A stretch of 6,643 bases of DNA from Bacillota bacterium (GTDB lineage Bacteria > Bacillota > Bacilli > Bacillales > Cytobacillaceae). The position numbers and the translations under genes are program-made. Below, in pieces: positions 1 through 6,508 of the stretch. The notes under the pieces are model-generated. The model did not search any database. It had not been told where the DNA came from and saw only the letters and a list, made by a program, of their open reading frames with translations. The DNA lies in contig JAUZPT010000166.1 in the NCBI GenBank assembly GCA_030705745.1, forward strand, positions 1-6,643, given 5' to 3'. Position 1 is the first letter of the stretch, and every line of letters starts with the position of its first letter.

Positions 1-258
1 TCTCATATTAAAGAATCAGGGCTTGCGAAAACAAAGCCGCTTATTGATGTGCTTGATCGACTTGCCAAGGAATATGACGTGTCAGCGAGCCAAATTGCTC
101 TCAACTGGCTCATTCATTTTCATGGAGATACCGTAGTAGCAATTCCAGGTGCTTCGAAAAAACATCACGCACAAGAAAACATCGGCGCATTAACATTCAA
201 ACTGTCACTCGCCCACCTTGAAGAGATTGATCGAGTGTCCAGGCAGGTTACGCAATAA
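1..258 (+). CDS. Aldo/keto reductase, C-terminal fragment (5' end outside window)
   Basis: The reading frame is open from base 1 to the TAA at 256-258, giving the last 85 residues of a protein that begins upstream of the window. The fragment shows the C-terminal third of an aldo/keto reductase barrel: a helix (KEYDVSASQIALNWL) followed by a strand and loop VVAIPGASKKHHAQENIGA. In this family the I-P-G-A-(S/K)-x4-(A/Q)-x-E-N segment contacts the adenosine 2'-phosphate of NADPH. Family members are cytosolic and reduce aldehydes or ketones with NADPH. The catalytic Asp, Tyr, Lys and His lie in the missing part, so substrate and activity cannot be judged. A GTG at 49 is an internal valine, not a start, because homology-like sequence continues upstream of it. 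No clear hairpin terminator follows the stop. Confidence 0.85.
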   Translation, partial: SHIKESGLAKTKPLIDVLDRLAKEYDVSASQIALNWLIHFHGDTVVAIPGASKKHHAQENIGALTFKLSLAHLEEIDRVSRQVTQ

Positions 259-492
259 ACGTTGTGGACTGGAAGATGCAAACTCGATTTTATATGGCAA
301 ACCTCAAAAACATTAATTTTATAACAAAAATAGAGGAATTCTATAAAAAACAATACCAAAATAACTAAAAAACCTAAAAAATTAAGAAAAATGGCTTTTT
401 TTACTCATGGATGGTAATGGTACGCAGAAGAAGTGAATTTTTTCAAAAGAATTAATTAAGGTCGCTTTTTATAATAGAAAGTAGGGATTTTT
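259..492. other. AT-rich intergenic region before the helicase gene
   Basis: This gap is very A-rich and codes for nothing I can support. It must hold the 3' end of the reductase transcript and the helicase promoter. A perfect TATAAT lies at 470-475, but a start about 7 bases further on would fall inside the helicase ribosome binding site (about 480-486), and I see no good -35 at 16-18 bases. Other -10-like words (TATAAC at 320-325, TATAAA at 342-347) also lack a convincing -35. TTAATTAA at 452-459 is a chance-level AT palindrome. I therefore do not call a promoter here. Confidence 0.6.
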
Positions 493-2253
493 TTGCAAGA
501 TTTTTTATCATTAGGAATTTCTGAACCGATTGTCAATCTTTTAAAAGCAAACGGAATTGTTTCGCCCACGCCAATTCAGGAACAAGCCATTCCTCCAGTC
601 ATGGAAGGAAAGGATGTAATTGCCCAGGCACAAACAGGAACGGGAAAGACGTTCACTTTTGTTTTGCCCATTCTTGAAAAAATTGACCCAAAAGCTGAAC
701 ATGTCCAAGCGCTGATTGTGACGCCAACAAGAGAGCTTGCACTCCAAATTACGAATGAAATCGAGAAGCTTTTAGAGCATATTGAAGACATTCGTGTACT
801 GGCTGTCTACGGCGGACAGGATGTTGAAAAACAACTGAGAAAATTGAAGAAGAATGTGCAAATTGTGGTCGCAACACCTGGCAGACTATTGGATCATATT
901 CGCAGAGAAACGGTTCAATTATCGCAAACTTCCTTTCTTGTTTTGGATGAGGCGGACCAAATGCTCCATATCGGTTTCTTGAATGAGGTCGAGGAGATTA
1001 TTAACGCGACACCTACGAGCCGGCAAACAATGCTTTTTTCAGCGACGATGTCGGATGAAATAAGAAAACTGGCAAGTAAGCATATGCGTAAGCCTCAAAA
1101 TATACAGGTGCAAAAAAAGCAAACACCGGCCATGACGATTCGCCAGATTGCGATTCGCACGACTGATCGCGCCAAGCAGGATTCACTGATTAAGCTCATT
1201 GAAACGGAACGGCCTTTTTTGGCGGTTATTTTTTGCAGGACAAAGCGCCGCGTCAGTAAACTATACGAGGGATTGAGAGCTCAGGGGCTGCAATGTGATG
1301 AATTGCACGGCGACTTATCCCAAGCCAAAAGGGAGCAGGTAATGAACCGCTTCCGTGATGCCAAAGTCCAATTGTTGATTGCAACAGACGTTGCAGCACG
1401 CGGACTTGATGTCGATGGCGTTACCCATGTATTCAATTACGATATTCCACAGGATACGGAAAGCTATATCCACCGCATCGGTAGAACGGGAAGAGCTGGA
1501 AACGAAGGTCTCGCAGTTACGCTTTACAGCGAAAAGGACCTTGAGGCACTGGAATCGATCGAGCATGATTTAAACATCCGAATTGAAAAAAAGGACAGCG
1601 ACGTTCAAGGATCCGGCAAGAGCTCAATTTCTTCTGAAGCTGATGATTCCCGAAACAGCGATAAGCGTACGGACAGAGTGCGGGCGGCAAAAGGCGGCAA
1701 CCGCCGGGGCAGACCAGGCGAGAATAATGGTATGAGAGATCGCCGCGGGGAACTGGTTGACCGAAACGATGCAAAATCAAGGCGATTCGGAAAACCTGGA
1801 GAGAACAGGAGCGAGAGCACTGGCTCCGGGCGGGATCGATCAAGCCGACCGAGTGAATCCAGGGGAACTAAACCCGAGCGCTTTGGCAGACCGGGAGAAA
1901 ACGCAGGCTCTAGACCGGAACGTGGGGGCAGAGCAGGAGAAAGCAGAGGTCCAAGACCCGAGCGCTTTGGCAGGCCGGGCGAGAACGCAGGCTCCAGACC
2001 GGAACGTGCGGGCAGAGCAGGAGAAGGCAGAGGTCCAAGACCCGAGCGGTTTGGCAGGCCGGGAGAAAACGCAGGCTCTAGACCGGAACGTGCGGGCAAG
2101 GCAGGAGAAGGCAGAGGTCCAAGACCCGAGCGGTTTGGCAGGCCGGGCGAGAACGCAGGCTCTAAACCGGAACGTGCGGGCAGAGCAGCACGGCCGGAAA
2201 ACAGTAGCAACAGAGCAGGAAGTTCTGCAAGCTCAAGGAGAAAGAAAAAATAA
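493..2253 (+). CDS. DEAD-box ATP-dependent RNA helicase with long Arg/Gly-rich repeat tail
   Basis: This 586-residue cytosolic enzyme should unwind short RNA duplexes or remodel RNA-protein complexes using ATP, in ribosome assembly, mRNA decay or cold adaptation. All family motifs are visible: Q motif PTPIQ (25-29), Walker A AQTGTGKT (46-53), PTRELA (78-83), TPGR (128-131), DEAD (152-155), SAT (183-185), the HGDLSQ region (272-277), DVAARGLD (299-306) and HRIGRTGR (327-334). The two RecA-like domains end near residue 370. The remaining ~215 residues are a basic, probably disordered R/G/E/P-rich tail with tandem repeats, far longer than in a minimal helicase. Such tails usually bind RNA non-specifically. 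The start is TTG at 493: an in-frame stop lies at 475-477, and AGTAGGG (480-486) sits 6 bases upstream. It belongs with the Csh-type helicases of Bacillus, but I cannot name which one. Confidence 0.95.
   Translation: MQDFLSLGISEPIVNLLKANGIVSPTPIQEQAIPPVMEGKDVIAQAQTGTGKTFTFVLPILEKIDPKAEHVQALIVTPTRELALQITNEIEKLLEHIEDIRVLAVYGGQDVEKQLRKLKKNVQIVVATPGRLLDHIRRETVQLSQTSFLVLDEADQMLHIGFLNEVEEIINATPTSRQTMLFSATMSDEIRKLASKHMRKPQNIQVQKKQTPAMTIRQIAIRTTDRAKQDSLIKLIETERPFLAVIFCRTKRRVSKLYEGLRAQGLQCDELHGDLSQAKREQVMNRFRDAKVQLLIATDVAARGLDVDGVTHVFNYDIPQDTESYIHRIGRTGRAGNEGLAVTLYSEKDLEALESIEHDLNIRIEKKDSDVQGSGKSSISSEADDSRNSDKRTDRVRAAKGGNRRGRPGENNGMRDRRGELVDRNDAKSRRFGKPGENRSESTGSGRDRSSRPSESRGTKPERFGRPGENAGSRPERGGRAGESRGPRPERFGRPGENAGSRPERAGRAGEGRGPRPERFGRPGENAGSRPERAGKAGEGRGPRPERFGRPGENAGSKPERAGRAARPENSSNRAGSSASSRRKKK
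1876..2187 (+). repeat. In-frame 84-bp tandem repeats in the helicase tail (3 full copies plus 1 partial)
   Basis: Copies start at 1876, 1960, 2044 and 2128, each exactly 84 bp (28 residues) apart. The fourth is cut at about 2187. Each unit starts [12 protein letters not shown], continues with [16 protein letters not shown], and carries about 7 Arg, 4 Glu and 7 Gly, for a net charge near +3. The DNA copies are nearly identical. Copies 1 and 2 share a CGC codon where copies 3 and 4 have CGG early in the unit, which points to recent duplication. A decayed 32-residue relative (RRFGKPGEN...SRGTKP) precedes the array from about 1780, and a GRPGEN element occurs still earlier. The tract is clearly more GC-rich than its surroundings. 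Confidence 0.95.
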
Positions 2254-2295
2254 GCAAGTAGATGCTCTCCGATTATAGAAGTTGATTTAACACAA

Positions 2296-2331
2296 AAAGA
2301 CCATGCCGCAATTGATAGCGGCATGGTCTTT
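2296..2331. terminator. Bidirectional intrinsic terminator between convergent helicase and hydrolase genes
   Basis: A perfect 14-bp stem (AAAGACCATGCCGC at 2296-2309 with GCGGCATGGTCTTT at 2318-2331) encloses an 8-base loop. The A and T bases at the stem edges give U-runs on both strands. The minus-strand run (TCTTTTTGTGTT) is the better one. It lies 42 bases after the helicase stop and 53 bases beyond the hydrolase stop, so it probably ends both transcripts. Confidence 0.9.
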
Positions 2332-2384
2332 CGTATTTGTAAATATTTGCTCTAATAATCGAAAGAAGAGCATAAAATTATTTT

Positions 2385-3254
2385 TTATGATTTTAAAAAT
2401 GCCTCAATCATTTCGATTTGTTCGGCTGTATTTAACCCGGGTGCATGTCCAACCCCTGCTATTTCATGTAAATTAAAACGGGGTCCGCGCATTGTCATTT
2501 CTTCCACTGTATCAAGAGGTAAAATATCCGATAACTCCCCTCTTAATACCATAACTTTTGCCGTGATCTGATCCCATTTGTCCCATAATAGTAAGTCGGT
2601 CATATGTGCAAATTGCTTAACTATGTTCGGGTCATAATCTGGAGTAAAACTCCCGCTGTCTGTTCTGCGAACCGAATTTTGTGTAAAGGACATCCATTCT
2701 TCTTCGCTTGTAATTCCAAACGCTTTATATAATTGCTCGTAATAGTTTTTTAACTGAGTCATTGCCGCAAATTTTGGAGGATTGGCTGTGTAGGTTAAGA
2801 TAGCCTGAACGCCTTCTGAAGGAGCATTTGCAGAATTTTTCAAAGCTTCTTCCGTAGGACCCGCTCCGATATCGTTCAGAATCAAATGGGTAATACGGTC
2901 TTTTAGCTGTTTGCCTGCTGCTCGAATGCCCAATGCTCCCCCCATTGAAGTGCCTATCCATATTAATTTTTCTAATCCTAACGTATTTATTAACCCAACA
3001 ATCAACTTTTCGTAAAAATGGAAACAATATTCTTCGTCAGGATTGGTGCTCCACTGACTCAATCCCCGTCCGAGAATATCCGGGCAAATAACATAATAAG
3101 ACTGAGATAGTTGATTTGCTAATGTATCAAAATCGCGTCCATTTCTAGTTAAGCCATGTAAACAAATAATTGCTGGATTAGTAGATTTCCCCCATTGTGA
3201 AAAATGAATCTCTTTCCCTTCAACCGTGATATACCTAGATTTTCGTTCTGACAT
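2385..3254 (-). CDS. Alpha/beta hydrolase fold protein
   Basis: This 289-residue protein has a complete single-domain alpha/beta hydrolase layout and no signal peptide, so it should be cytosolic. The oxyanion loop is HG at 33-34 within the CLHGLTRNG stretch. The nucleophile elbow is GTSMGG (101-106) with Ser103, the likely acid is Asp243 in RGELSD, and the catalytic His is His270 in GVGHAP. A cap or lid region spans about 130-225. The family includes esterases, C-C bond hydrolases and haloperoxidase-like enzymes, and the sequence alone does not fix the substrate. The ATG start is supported by GGGAGG at 3269-3264 with 9 bases of spacing. The gene stands alone, convergent with the helicase and divergent from the acetyltransferase gene, so neighbours give no pathway clue. 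Confidence 0.93.
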   Translation of the reverse strand: MSERKSRYITVEGKEIHFSQWGKSTNPAIICLHGLTRNGRDFDTLANQLSQSYYVICPDILGRGLSQWSTNPDEEYCFHFYEKLIVGLINTLGLEKLIWIGTSMGGALGIRAAGKQLKDRITHLILNDIGAGPTEEALKNSANAPSEGVQAILTYTANPPKFAAMTQLKNYYEQLYKAFGITSEEEWMSFTQNSVRRTDSGSFTPDYDPNIVKQFAHMTDLLLWDKWDQITAKVMVLRGELSDILPLDTVEEMTMRGPRFNLHEIAGVGHAPGLNTAEQIEMIEAFLKS

Positions 3255-3313
3255 ACCCTTTTACCTCCCATTGAAATAAGAAGCTGCCTTTTATAATCGC
3301 TATTCTCTCTTTC

Positions 3314-3343
3314 ATTTTATCAGAGTAAATGATAATAATTGAA
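3314..3343 (-). promoter_or_regulatory. Possible sigma-A promoter for the alpha/beta hydrolase gene
   Basis: On the minus strand TTCAAT (3343-3338) and TAAAAT (3319-3314) are 18 bases apart. The -10 matches five of six consensus positions, the -35 only three. It would give a leader of about 50 bases ahead of the hydrolase. The surroundings are so AT-rich that chance matches are likely. Confidence 0.3.
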
Positions 3344-3424
3344 TAATTATAAAAATTCTAAAAGTTCAAAAGGGGACAATCCAGCTGACAGGAATTAACC
3401 TCTTTAAAGAGAATAATTATAAAA
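3341..3424. repeat. 14-bp direct repeat pair with a 12-bp palindrome between divergent genes
   Basis: GAATAATTATAAAA occurs exactly at 3341-3354 and 3411-3424, 70 bp apart, and both copies are followed by ATTC or GATTC. A perfect palindrome CTCTTTAAAGAG (3400-3411) abuts the second copy. They lie between the hydrolase and acetyltransferase starts. They could be operator elements or a small duplication. Low sequence complexity makes function uncertain. Confidence 0.5.
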
Positions 3425-3456
3425 GATTCGAATTTTTTCGTAGATGAGGTGAAAAA

Positions 3457-3957
3457 ATGAACAATTTTAAAATAAGGGAAGCGACTGAATTGGACGTGGA
3501 TTTTCTTTGGGATATGCTCTATGAAGCTATTTATGTGAAGGAGGGCGACCAAAAGCCGCCGAGAAATATTTTGAAGCATCCTAATATCGCCAGTTACTTG
3601 ACGAATTGGGGGAGAAAAGGAGATCGTGGGTTGATTGCGACCGATTCCGAGAATCGACCTGTTGGTGCCGTTTGGATTCGGTTGTTTGATGGTAACAATA
3701 AAACGTACGGATATCTTAATGAGCATACTCCGATCTTGAGCATGGCGCTTCTCGAGGAATTTAGGGGAAGAGGAATTGGTACGCAACTTCTTAAAGCTAT
3801 TATAAACGACTCAAAGTTTGCTGGATATTCAGCTTTATCTTTAAGTGTTGACTCCGACAATCCGGCGCGTCACTTGTATGAAAAATGTGGTTTTAATAGG
3901 TTGGGATTGGACGGAACTTCGTGGGATATGGTATTAACGTTTAATACAGGCTCTTGA
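3457..3957 (+). CDS. GNAT-family N-acetyltransferase
   Basis: This 166-residue protein matches the usual length of a single GNAT domain, which moves an acetyl group from acetyl-CoA to an amine on a small molecule or protein. The N-terminal strand IREATELDVDFLWDML is typical. The acetyl-CoA pyrophosphate loop is RGRGIG (103-108), fitting the R/Q-x-x-G-x-G/A signature. The C-terminal motif SVDSDNPARHLYEKCGF (130-146) has Asn135 and Tyr141 at the places where GNAT enzymes commonly bind CoA and protonate the thiolate. The residue 28-60 segment (KEGDQKPPRN...YLTNWGRKGD) is probably the substrate-binding part. The start is clear: GAGGTG at 3446-3451 sits 5 bases before the ATG. The gene is monocistronic and followed by a terminator. 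The substrate cannot be assigned. Confidence 0.93.
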   Translation: MNNFKIREATELDVDFLWDMLYEAIYVKEGDQKPPRNILKHPNIASYLTNWGRKGDRGLIATDSENRPVGAVWIRLFDGNNKTYGYLNEHTPILSMALLEEFRGRGIGTQLLKAIINDSKFAGYSALSLSVDSDNPARHLYEKCGFNRLGLDGTSWDMVLTFNTGS

Positions 3958-4000
3958 GTATGTTTTACTTGGCATTGTATTAAAATTCTGGATCGTAATG

Positions 4001-4033
4001 AAAAACGGTGAGCACCCTAGGCTCACCGTTTTT
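4001..4033. terminator. Bidirectional intrinsic terminator between acetyltransferase and DUF445 genes
   Basis: A perfect 13-bp stem (AAAAACGGTGAGC at 4001-4013, GCTCACCGTTTTT at 4021-4033) surrounds a 7-base loop. The A5/T5 ends make a U-tract in either direction. It lies 43 bases after the acetyltransferase stop and only 2 bases beyond the DUF445 stop codon. Confidence 0.92.
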
Positions 4034-4035
4034 CT

Positions 4036-5292
4036 CTAAAAAAATGCTTTTATTCCAACTAAAACGAGGCCGATTAAAAAGCCGCAAAGTGCGCCGTTTA
4101 CGCGAATCCATTGCAAATCTTTGCCTACATTATTTTCTACCATCGTAATGAGGGTTTTGTCATCGAGTTTTTCCAGATTTTCTTTCACGAGTTTACCGAT
4201 GATGGAATGATTTTTTTCCACCATTTCGGTTATTTGCTTTTGAATCCAATTTTCGATGCTATCCATTTTCTCTGTATTTTCTTTTGTATCAGAAACTAAT
4301 TTTAAAGCCAGCGGAAGAATGTATTCATCGAAAAAATACGGTGCTTCAATAAAGCCAATCAGCTTTTCTTTTAATTGATCCAATAGCTCGCTGATTTTGT
4401 CTGCTGGTTCCCAAGTTTCAAGATACTGTTGTTTCCAGCCGTTTAATTCTGCGGATAATTTCTGCAGATTTTCCGGTTTCGAAAGTTCGTTCTGAATTTG
4501 TAAAAGCAGCATTTGCCTGTTTCGGTTCTCAGGGTCCTGCAGTGAACGAACATTTTTTAAAATAAACGTCTGCAAAATGTTGCCAAGCTTTTCTTCATTG
4601 ATGAAGCTGCTGAATGATTTTAAGGCAAGCTGCATGAAACCGTCCGATTTCATGTTCTCAAGATAGTCGATCGCCATAAACCCGAGCTGCTGCTTTGTGC
4701 TTTCCTTGTCTGCCCACGTTTCCAATTCCTTGAAGGCATAATCGATGGCTTTTTCATCAAATTTCTTTTCCTTCACTTGTTCGACGGCTGTTTGTAACAG
4801 TGGCAATGGGTCGATTGCATGAAGCTTCTCCTTTAGTTCTTTCTCTGCGAATCCCACAAGCACCTTCGTATCGAATTGGGAGAGTCCATTAAGAATGAAA
4901 GAAACAACCGCATTTTTAACTGTTTCAGAATGGATGTTTTTCTCAATGAAATTCAACGATTTTTCGGTGAAATTCATATTTTTAATTTTTCCCCGAATGC
5001 TTTCCTTCGTCAGCCATTCATTTTCCAGCATGGAAACAATTCCGTTGGTCATTCTTTGCCGGTTTTTAGGTAAAAGGGCCGTATGAGGAATCGGAATTCC
5101 GAGTGGATGTCGAAACAGGGCGGTTACGGCAAACCAGTCAGCCAAGCCACCGACAAGCCCCGATTCAAAACCTCCCTGAAGCAATCCACCCCATAAGGAG
5201 TGTTGAAAGGGAATGGTGGAAATAAAACCGATACTCATGATCGTTAGTGAGACACCGGCTAAATAGTGTGATTTACTTTTCGTTTTTAACAT
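4036..5292 (-). CDS. DUF445 family membrane protein (YjiN/YheB-type)
   Basis: This 418-residue protein belongs to the DUF445 family, whose biochemical role is not established as far as I know. The family hallmark is seen at 48-75, with GLADWFAVTALFRHPLGIP followed by IPHTALLP. A hydrophobic segment spans about 10-29, a weaker one about 33-60, and a C-terminal membrane segment about 398-418 (VNGALCGFLIGLVLVGIKAFF region). Between them lie roughly 320 mainly helical, charged residues rich in Lys and Glu, probably a soluble helical domain held to the membrane at both ends. The ATG start has GAGGGA (5303-5298) 5 bases upstream. The gene runs towards the acetyltransferase and away from the transporter, and probably has its own promoter. 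The length is close to E. coli YjiN as I recall it. Confidence 0.9.
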   Translation of the reverse strand: MLKTKSKSHYLAGVSLTIMSIGFISTIPFQHSLWGGLLQGGFESGLVGGLADWFAVTALFRHPLGIPIPHTALLPKNRQRMTNGIVSMLENEWLTKESIRGKIKNMNFTEKSLNFIEKNIHSETVKNAVVSFILNGLSQFDTKVLVGFAEKELKEKLHAIDPLPLLQTAVEQVKEKKFDEKAIDYAFKELETWADKESTKQQLGFMAIDYLENMKSDGFMQLALKSFSSFINEEKLGNILQTFILKNVRSLQDPENRNRQMLLLQIQNELSKPENLQKLSAELNGWKQQYLETWEPADKISELLDQLKEKLIGFIEAPYFFDEYILPLALKLVSDTKENTEKMDSIENWIQKQITEMVEKNHSIIGKLVKENLEKLDDKTLITMVENNVGKDLQWIRVNGALCGFLIGLVLVGIKAFF

Positions 5293-5339
5293 AAAAATCC
5301 CTCGCTACGTTAGTTGATAGGAAGTAATGATACGACTAG

Positions 5340-5366
5340 GTAATCAAAAAAGTTCTTTTTGATTAC
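5340..5366. promoter_or_regulatory. Perfect 11-bp inverted repeat at the predicted DUF445 transcription start
   Basis: GTAATCAAAAA (5340-5350) and TTTTTGATTAC (5356-5366) are exact reverse complements separated by AGTTC. On the minus strand the element overlaps the last bases of the predicted -10 and the first ~18 transcribed bases. It could be a repressor operator or a 5' stem-loop protecting the mRNA. It is a poor terminator because the stem is AT-rich and no gene ends there. Confidence 0.6.
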
Positions 5367-5393
5367 TATACTACTTTCTGAAAATATAGTCAT
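5365..5393 (-). promoter_or_regulatory. Predicted sigma-A promoter for the DUF445 gene
   Basis: Reading the minus strand, ATGACT (5393-5388; four of six to TTGACA) and TATAGT (5370-5365; five of six to TATAAT) are 17 bases apart. Transcription would begin near 5358, giving a leader of about 65 bases. This is a consensus match only. Confidence 0.5.
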
Positions 5394-5436
5394 TCCAGAC
5401 ACTTCTCCATAAAAAATCCTCAAGGCGATGAAAGAA

Positions 5437-5453
5437 TTGGAAGCGCTTTAATA
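5437..5453 (+). promoter_or_regulatory. cre-like CcpA site
   Basis: TTGGAAGCGCTTTAATA fits the degenerate Bacillus cre consensus WTGNAANCGNWNNCAWW at every fixed position except one (A in place of the C near the 3' end). The core AAGCGCTT is palindromic. It lies between the divergent DUF445 and transporter genes, centred about 79 bases before the predicted transporter start site. CcpA sites upstream of -35 are typically activating, so glucose-dependent activation of the transporter is the natural inference. Confidence 0.5.
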
Positions 5454-5488
5454 AACGTAAACAAATGTTCACAAGGAAGCAAGGGAAA

Positions 5489-5517
5489 TTGAGGTAAAAT
5501 GACAGTATAGATATATG
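5489..5517 (+). promoter_or_regulatory. Possible promoter of the formate/nitrite transporter gene
   Basis: TTGAGG (5489-5494) and TATATG (5512-5517) are 17 bases apart, each matching four of six sigma-A positions. Transcription would start near 5524, inside the Rex-type palindrome. It is the best pair seen in the region but not a strong one. Confidence 0.4.
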
Positions 5518-5532
5518 TGAAATAGTTCACAT
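5515..5532. promoter_or_regulatory. Rex-type (or Fnr-type) operator upstream of the transporter
   Basis: The sequence ATGTGAAATAGTTCACAT is a perfect palindrome apart from its 4-base centre. It fits the Gram-positive Rex consensus TTGTGAA-N4-TTCACAA except for the outermost base on each side. It also fits the B. subtilis Fnr consensus TGTGA-N6-TCACA exactly. The centre lies 42 bases before the transporter ATG and 27 bases before its ribosome binding site. Activation by Fnr from -41.5 would put the start of transcription at the ATG itself, so repression by Rex is the better reading. Confidence 0.75.
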
Positions 5533-5565
5533 TATCAAAATTATTTTTTGAAGGGGAAGAATTTT

Positions 5566-6402
5566 ATGGCCTTTTACAAACCCGAGCAAATTTTCGAAAT
5601 CACAGTTGGCAATGGCGTTAAAAAAACAAAATATCCAATAGTTAAGCTTCTTACGTTAGGTTTTCAGGCAGGAGCGTTTATCGCCCTGGGCTATCTGTTA
5701 TACATTCGTGTAACGGCAGCATTGCCTCCCCAGTTGGATGGATTAAGTAGTTTAATAGGAGCATCCGTTTTTCCAATCGGCCTGATTCTTACCTTGCTTG
5801 CAGGCGGGGAGCTACTTACGGGGAATATGATGGCTGTACCGTTGGCGAGGATGGCTAAAGGCATTGATACAATCCAGGTGGTGAAAAACTGGATGCTCGT
5901 GACAGTAAGCAATTTTGCAGGAGCGCTGTTTGTTGCATATGTGTTCGGGCATCTAGTCGGTTTGACGGAAACAGGGCCATTTCTTGAAAAGACGGTTAAC
6001 ATCGCTCAGCATAAATTGGATGCAAGCTTTCTGCAAGCCTTATTATCGGGCATTGGCTGCAACTGGCTCGTCGCAGCAGCAGTGTGGCTTTCTTATGGTG
6101 CCGATGACATGATGGGTAAAATTGCTGGGATTTGGTTTCCTACACTGACGTTTGTGGCCATTGGTTTTCAGCACGTTGTCGCCAATATGTTTATCATTCC
6201 GGCCGCAATTTTCGCTGGTCACTTCACCTGGTTTGATTATGCACATAACTTTGTGCCCGTTTTTTTAGGAAATGCATTGGGCGGAACATTCTTTATTTCG
6301 TGGGCATACTGGCTCGCATACAGGAAAAATGAAAGCATAGAACTTGCGGAAACCCCAGCGTCAAGCATTCCAATGCCGTTGAAAAGGACAGGCGGAATAT
6401 AA
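5566..6402 (+). CDS. ywcJ: Formate/nitrite transporter (FNT family), YwcJ-like
   Basis: This 278-residue protein is an integral membrane channel of the FNT family (FocA/NirC), which works as a pentamer moving formate, nitrite or related monovalent acids. About six membrane segments are visible, starting near 25-48, 62-88, 108-131, 157-177, 186-217 and 229-252. Family signatures include GGELLTGN (80-87), GIGCNWLV (162-169), GFQHVVANMF (200-209), whose His203 is the likely central pore histidine, and NFVPVFLGNALGG (228-240). I chose ATG 5566 over the in-frame TTG at 5548, because AAGGGGA (5551-5557) is an obvious ribosome binding site that the longer form would translate. MAFxKPxQI also resembles, from memory, the start of B. 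subtilis YwcJ, a Rex-regulated gene. The ~25-residue C-terminal tail is polar. The YwcJ name is less certain than the family. Confidence 0.92.
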   Translation: MAFYKPEQIFEITVGNGVKKTKYPIVKLLTLGFQAGAFIALGYLLYIRVTAALPPQLDGLSSLIGASVFPIGLILTLLAGGELLTGNMMAVPLARMAKGIDTIQVVKNWMLVTVSNFAGALFVAYVFGHLVGLTETGPFLEKTVNIAQHKLDASFLQALLSGIGCNWLVAAAVWLSYGADDMMGKIAGIWFPTLTFVAIGFQHVVANMFIIPAAIFAGHFTWFDYAHNFVPVFLGNALGGTFFISWAYWLAYRKNESIELAETPASSIPMPLKRTGGI

Positions 6403-6508
6403 GTGAATTTAGTCGATAGTTTAGTAAAGTTGCAAATTTTTTCACCACTCCTTTCACGGAGACATTTCACAAAGGTATGAGGGACAGTTTTCTATTCTAA
6501 TTAGGAGA
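6403..6508. other. Intergenic region after the transporter, no clear terminator
   Basis: No strong GC-rich hairpin followed by a T-run is visible after the transporter stop. The only candidate, CTCC/GGAG at 6448-6451 and 6458-6461, is too short. TTCAC occurs three times in the same orientation at 6441, 6453 and 6466. This may be chance. Transcription could run on into the 52-bp repeats. Confidence 0.5.

Noticed and set aside
1757..2278. 173-residue open frame in another + frame over the helicase tail
   Set aside because: It is also a by-product of the repeat tract. The overlapping helicase frame has full family motifs and its own ribosome binding site.
1605..2324. 239-residue open frame on the minus strand, rich in Pro, Leu and Ser, opposite the helicase tail
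   Set aside because: It is open only because the 84-bp repeat is a multiple of three and GC-rich. It runs through the terminator and shows no ribosome binding site or recognisable domain.
3329..3354. Fur box in the AT-rich run TGATAATAATTGAATAATTAT
   Set aside because: Only the first half matches TGATAAT-N-ATTATCA. The second half has about four of seven positions, which is expected by chance in such AT-rich DNA.
4111..5086. Several 60-65-residue + strand frames inside the DUF445 gene
   Set aside because: They are shadows of the minus-strand gene, without ribosome binding sites or domain-like sequence.
5340..5366. Intrinsic terminator
   Set aside because: The stem has few G-C pairs and lies between two divergent gene starts, where no transcript should end.
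6403..6480. 25-codon GTG-started small ORF directly after the transporter stop
   Set aside because: It is very short, has only a weak upstream AGGCGG, and shows no recognisable composition. Chance is the simplest explanation.
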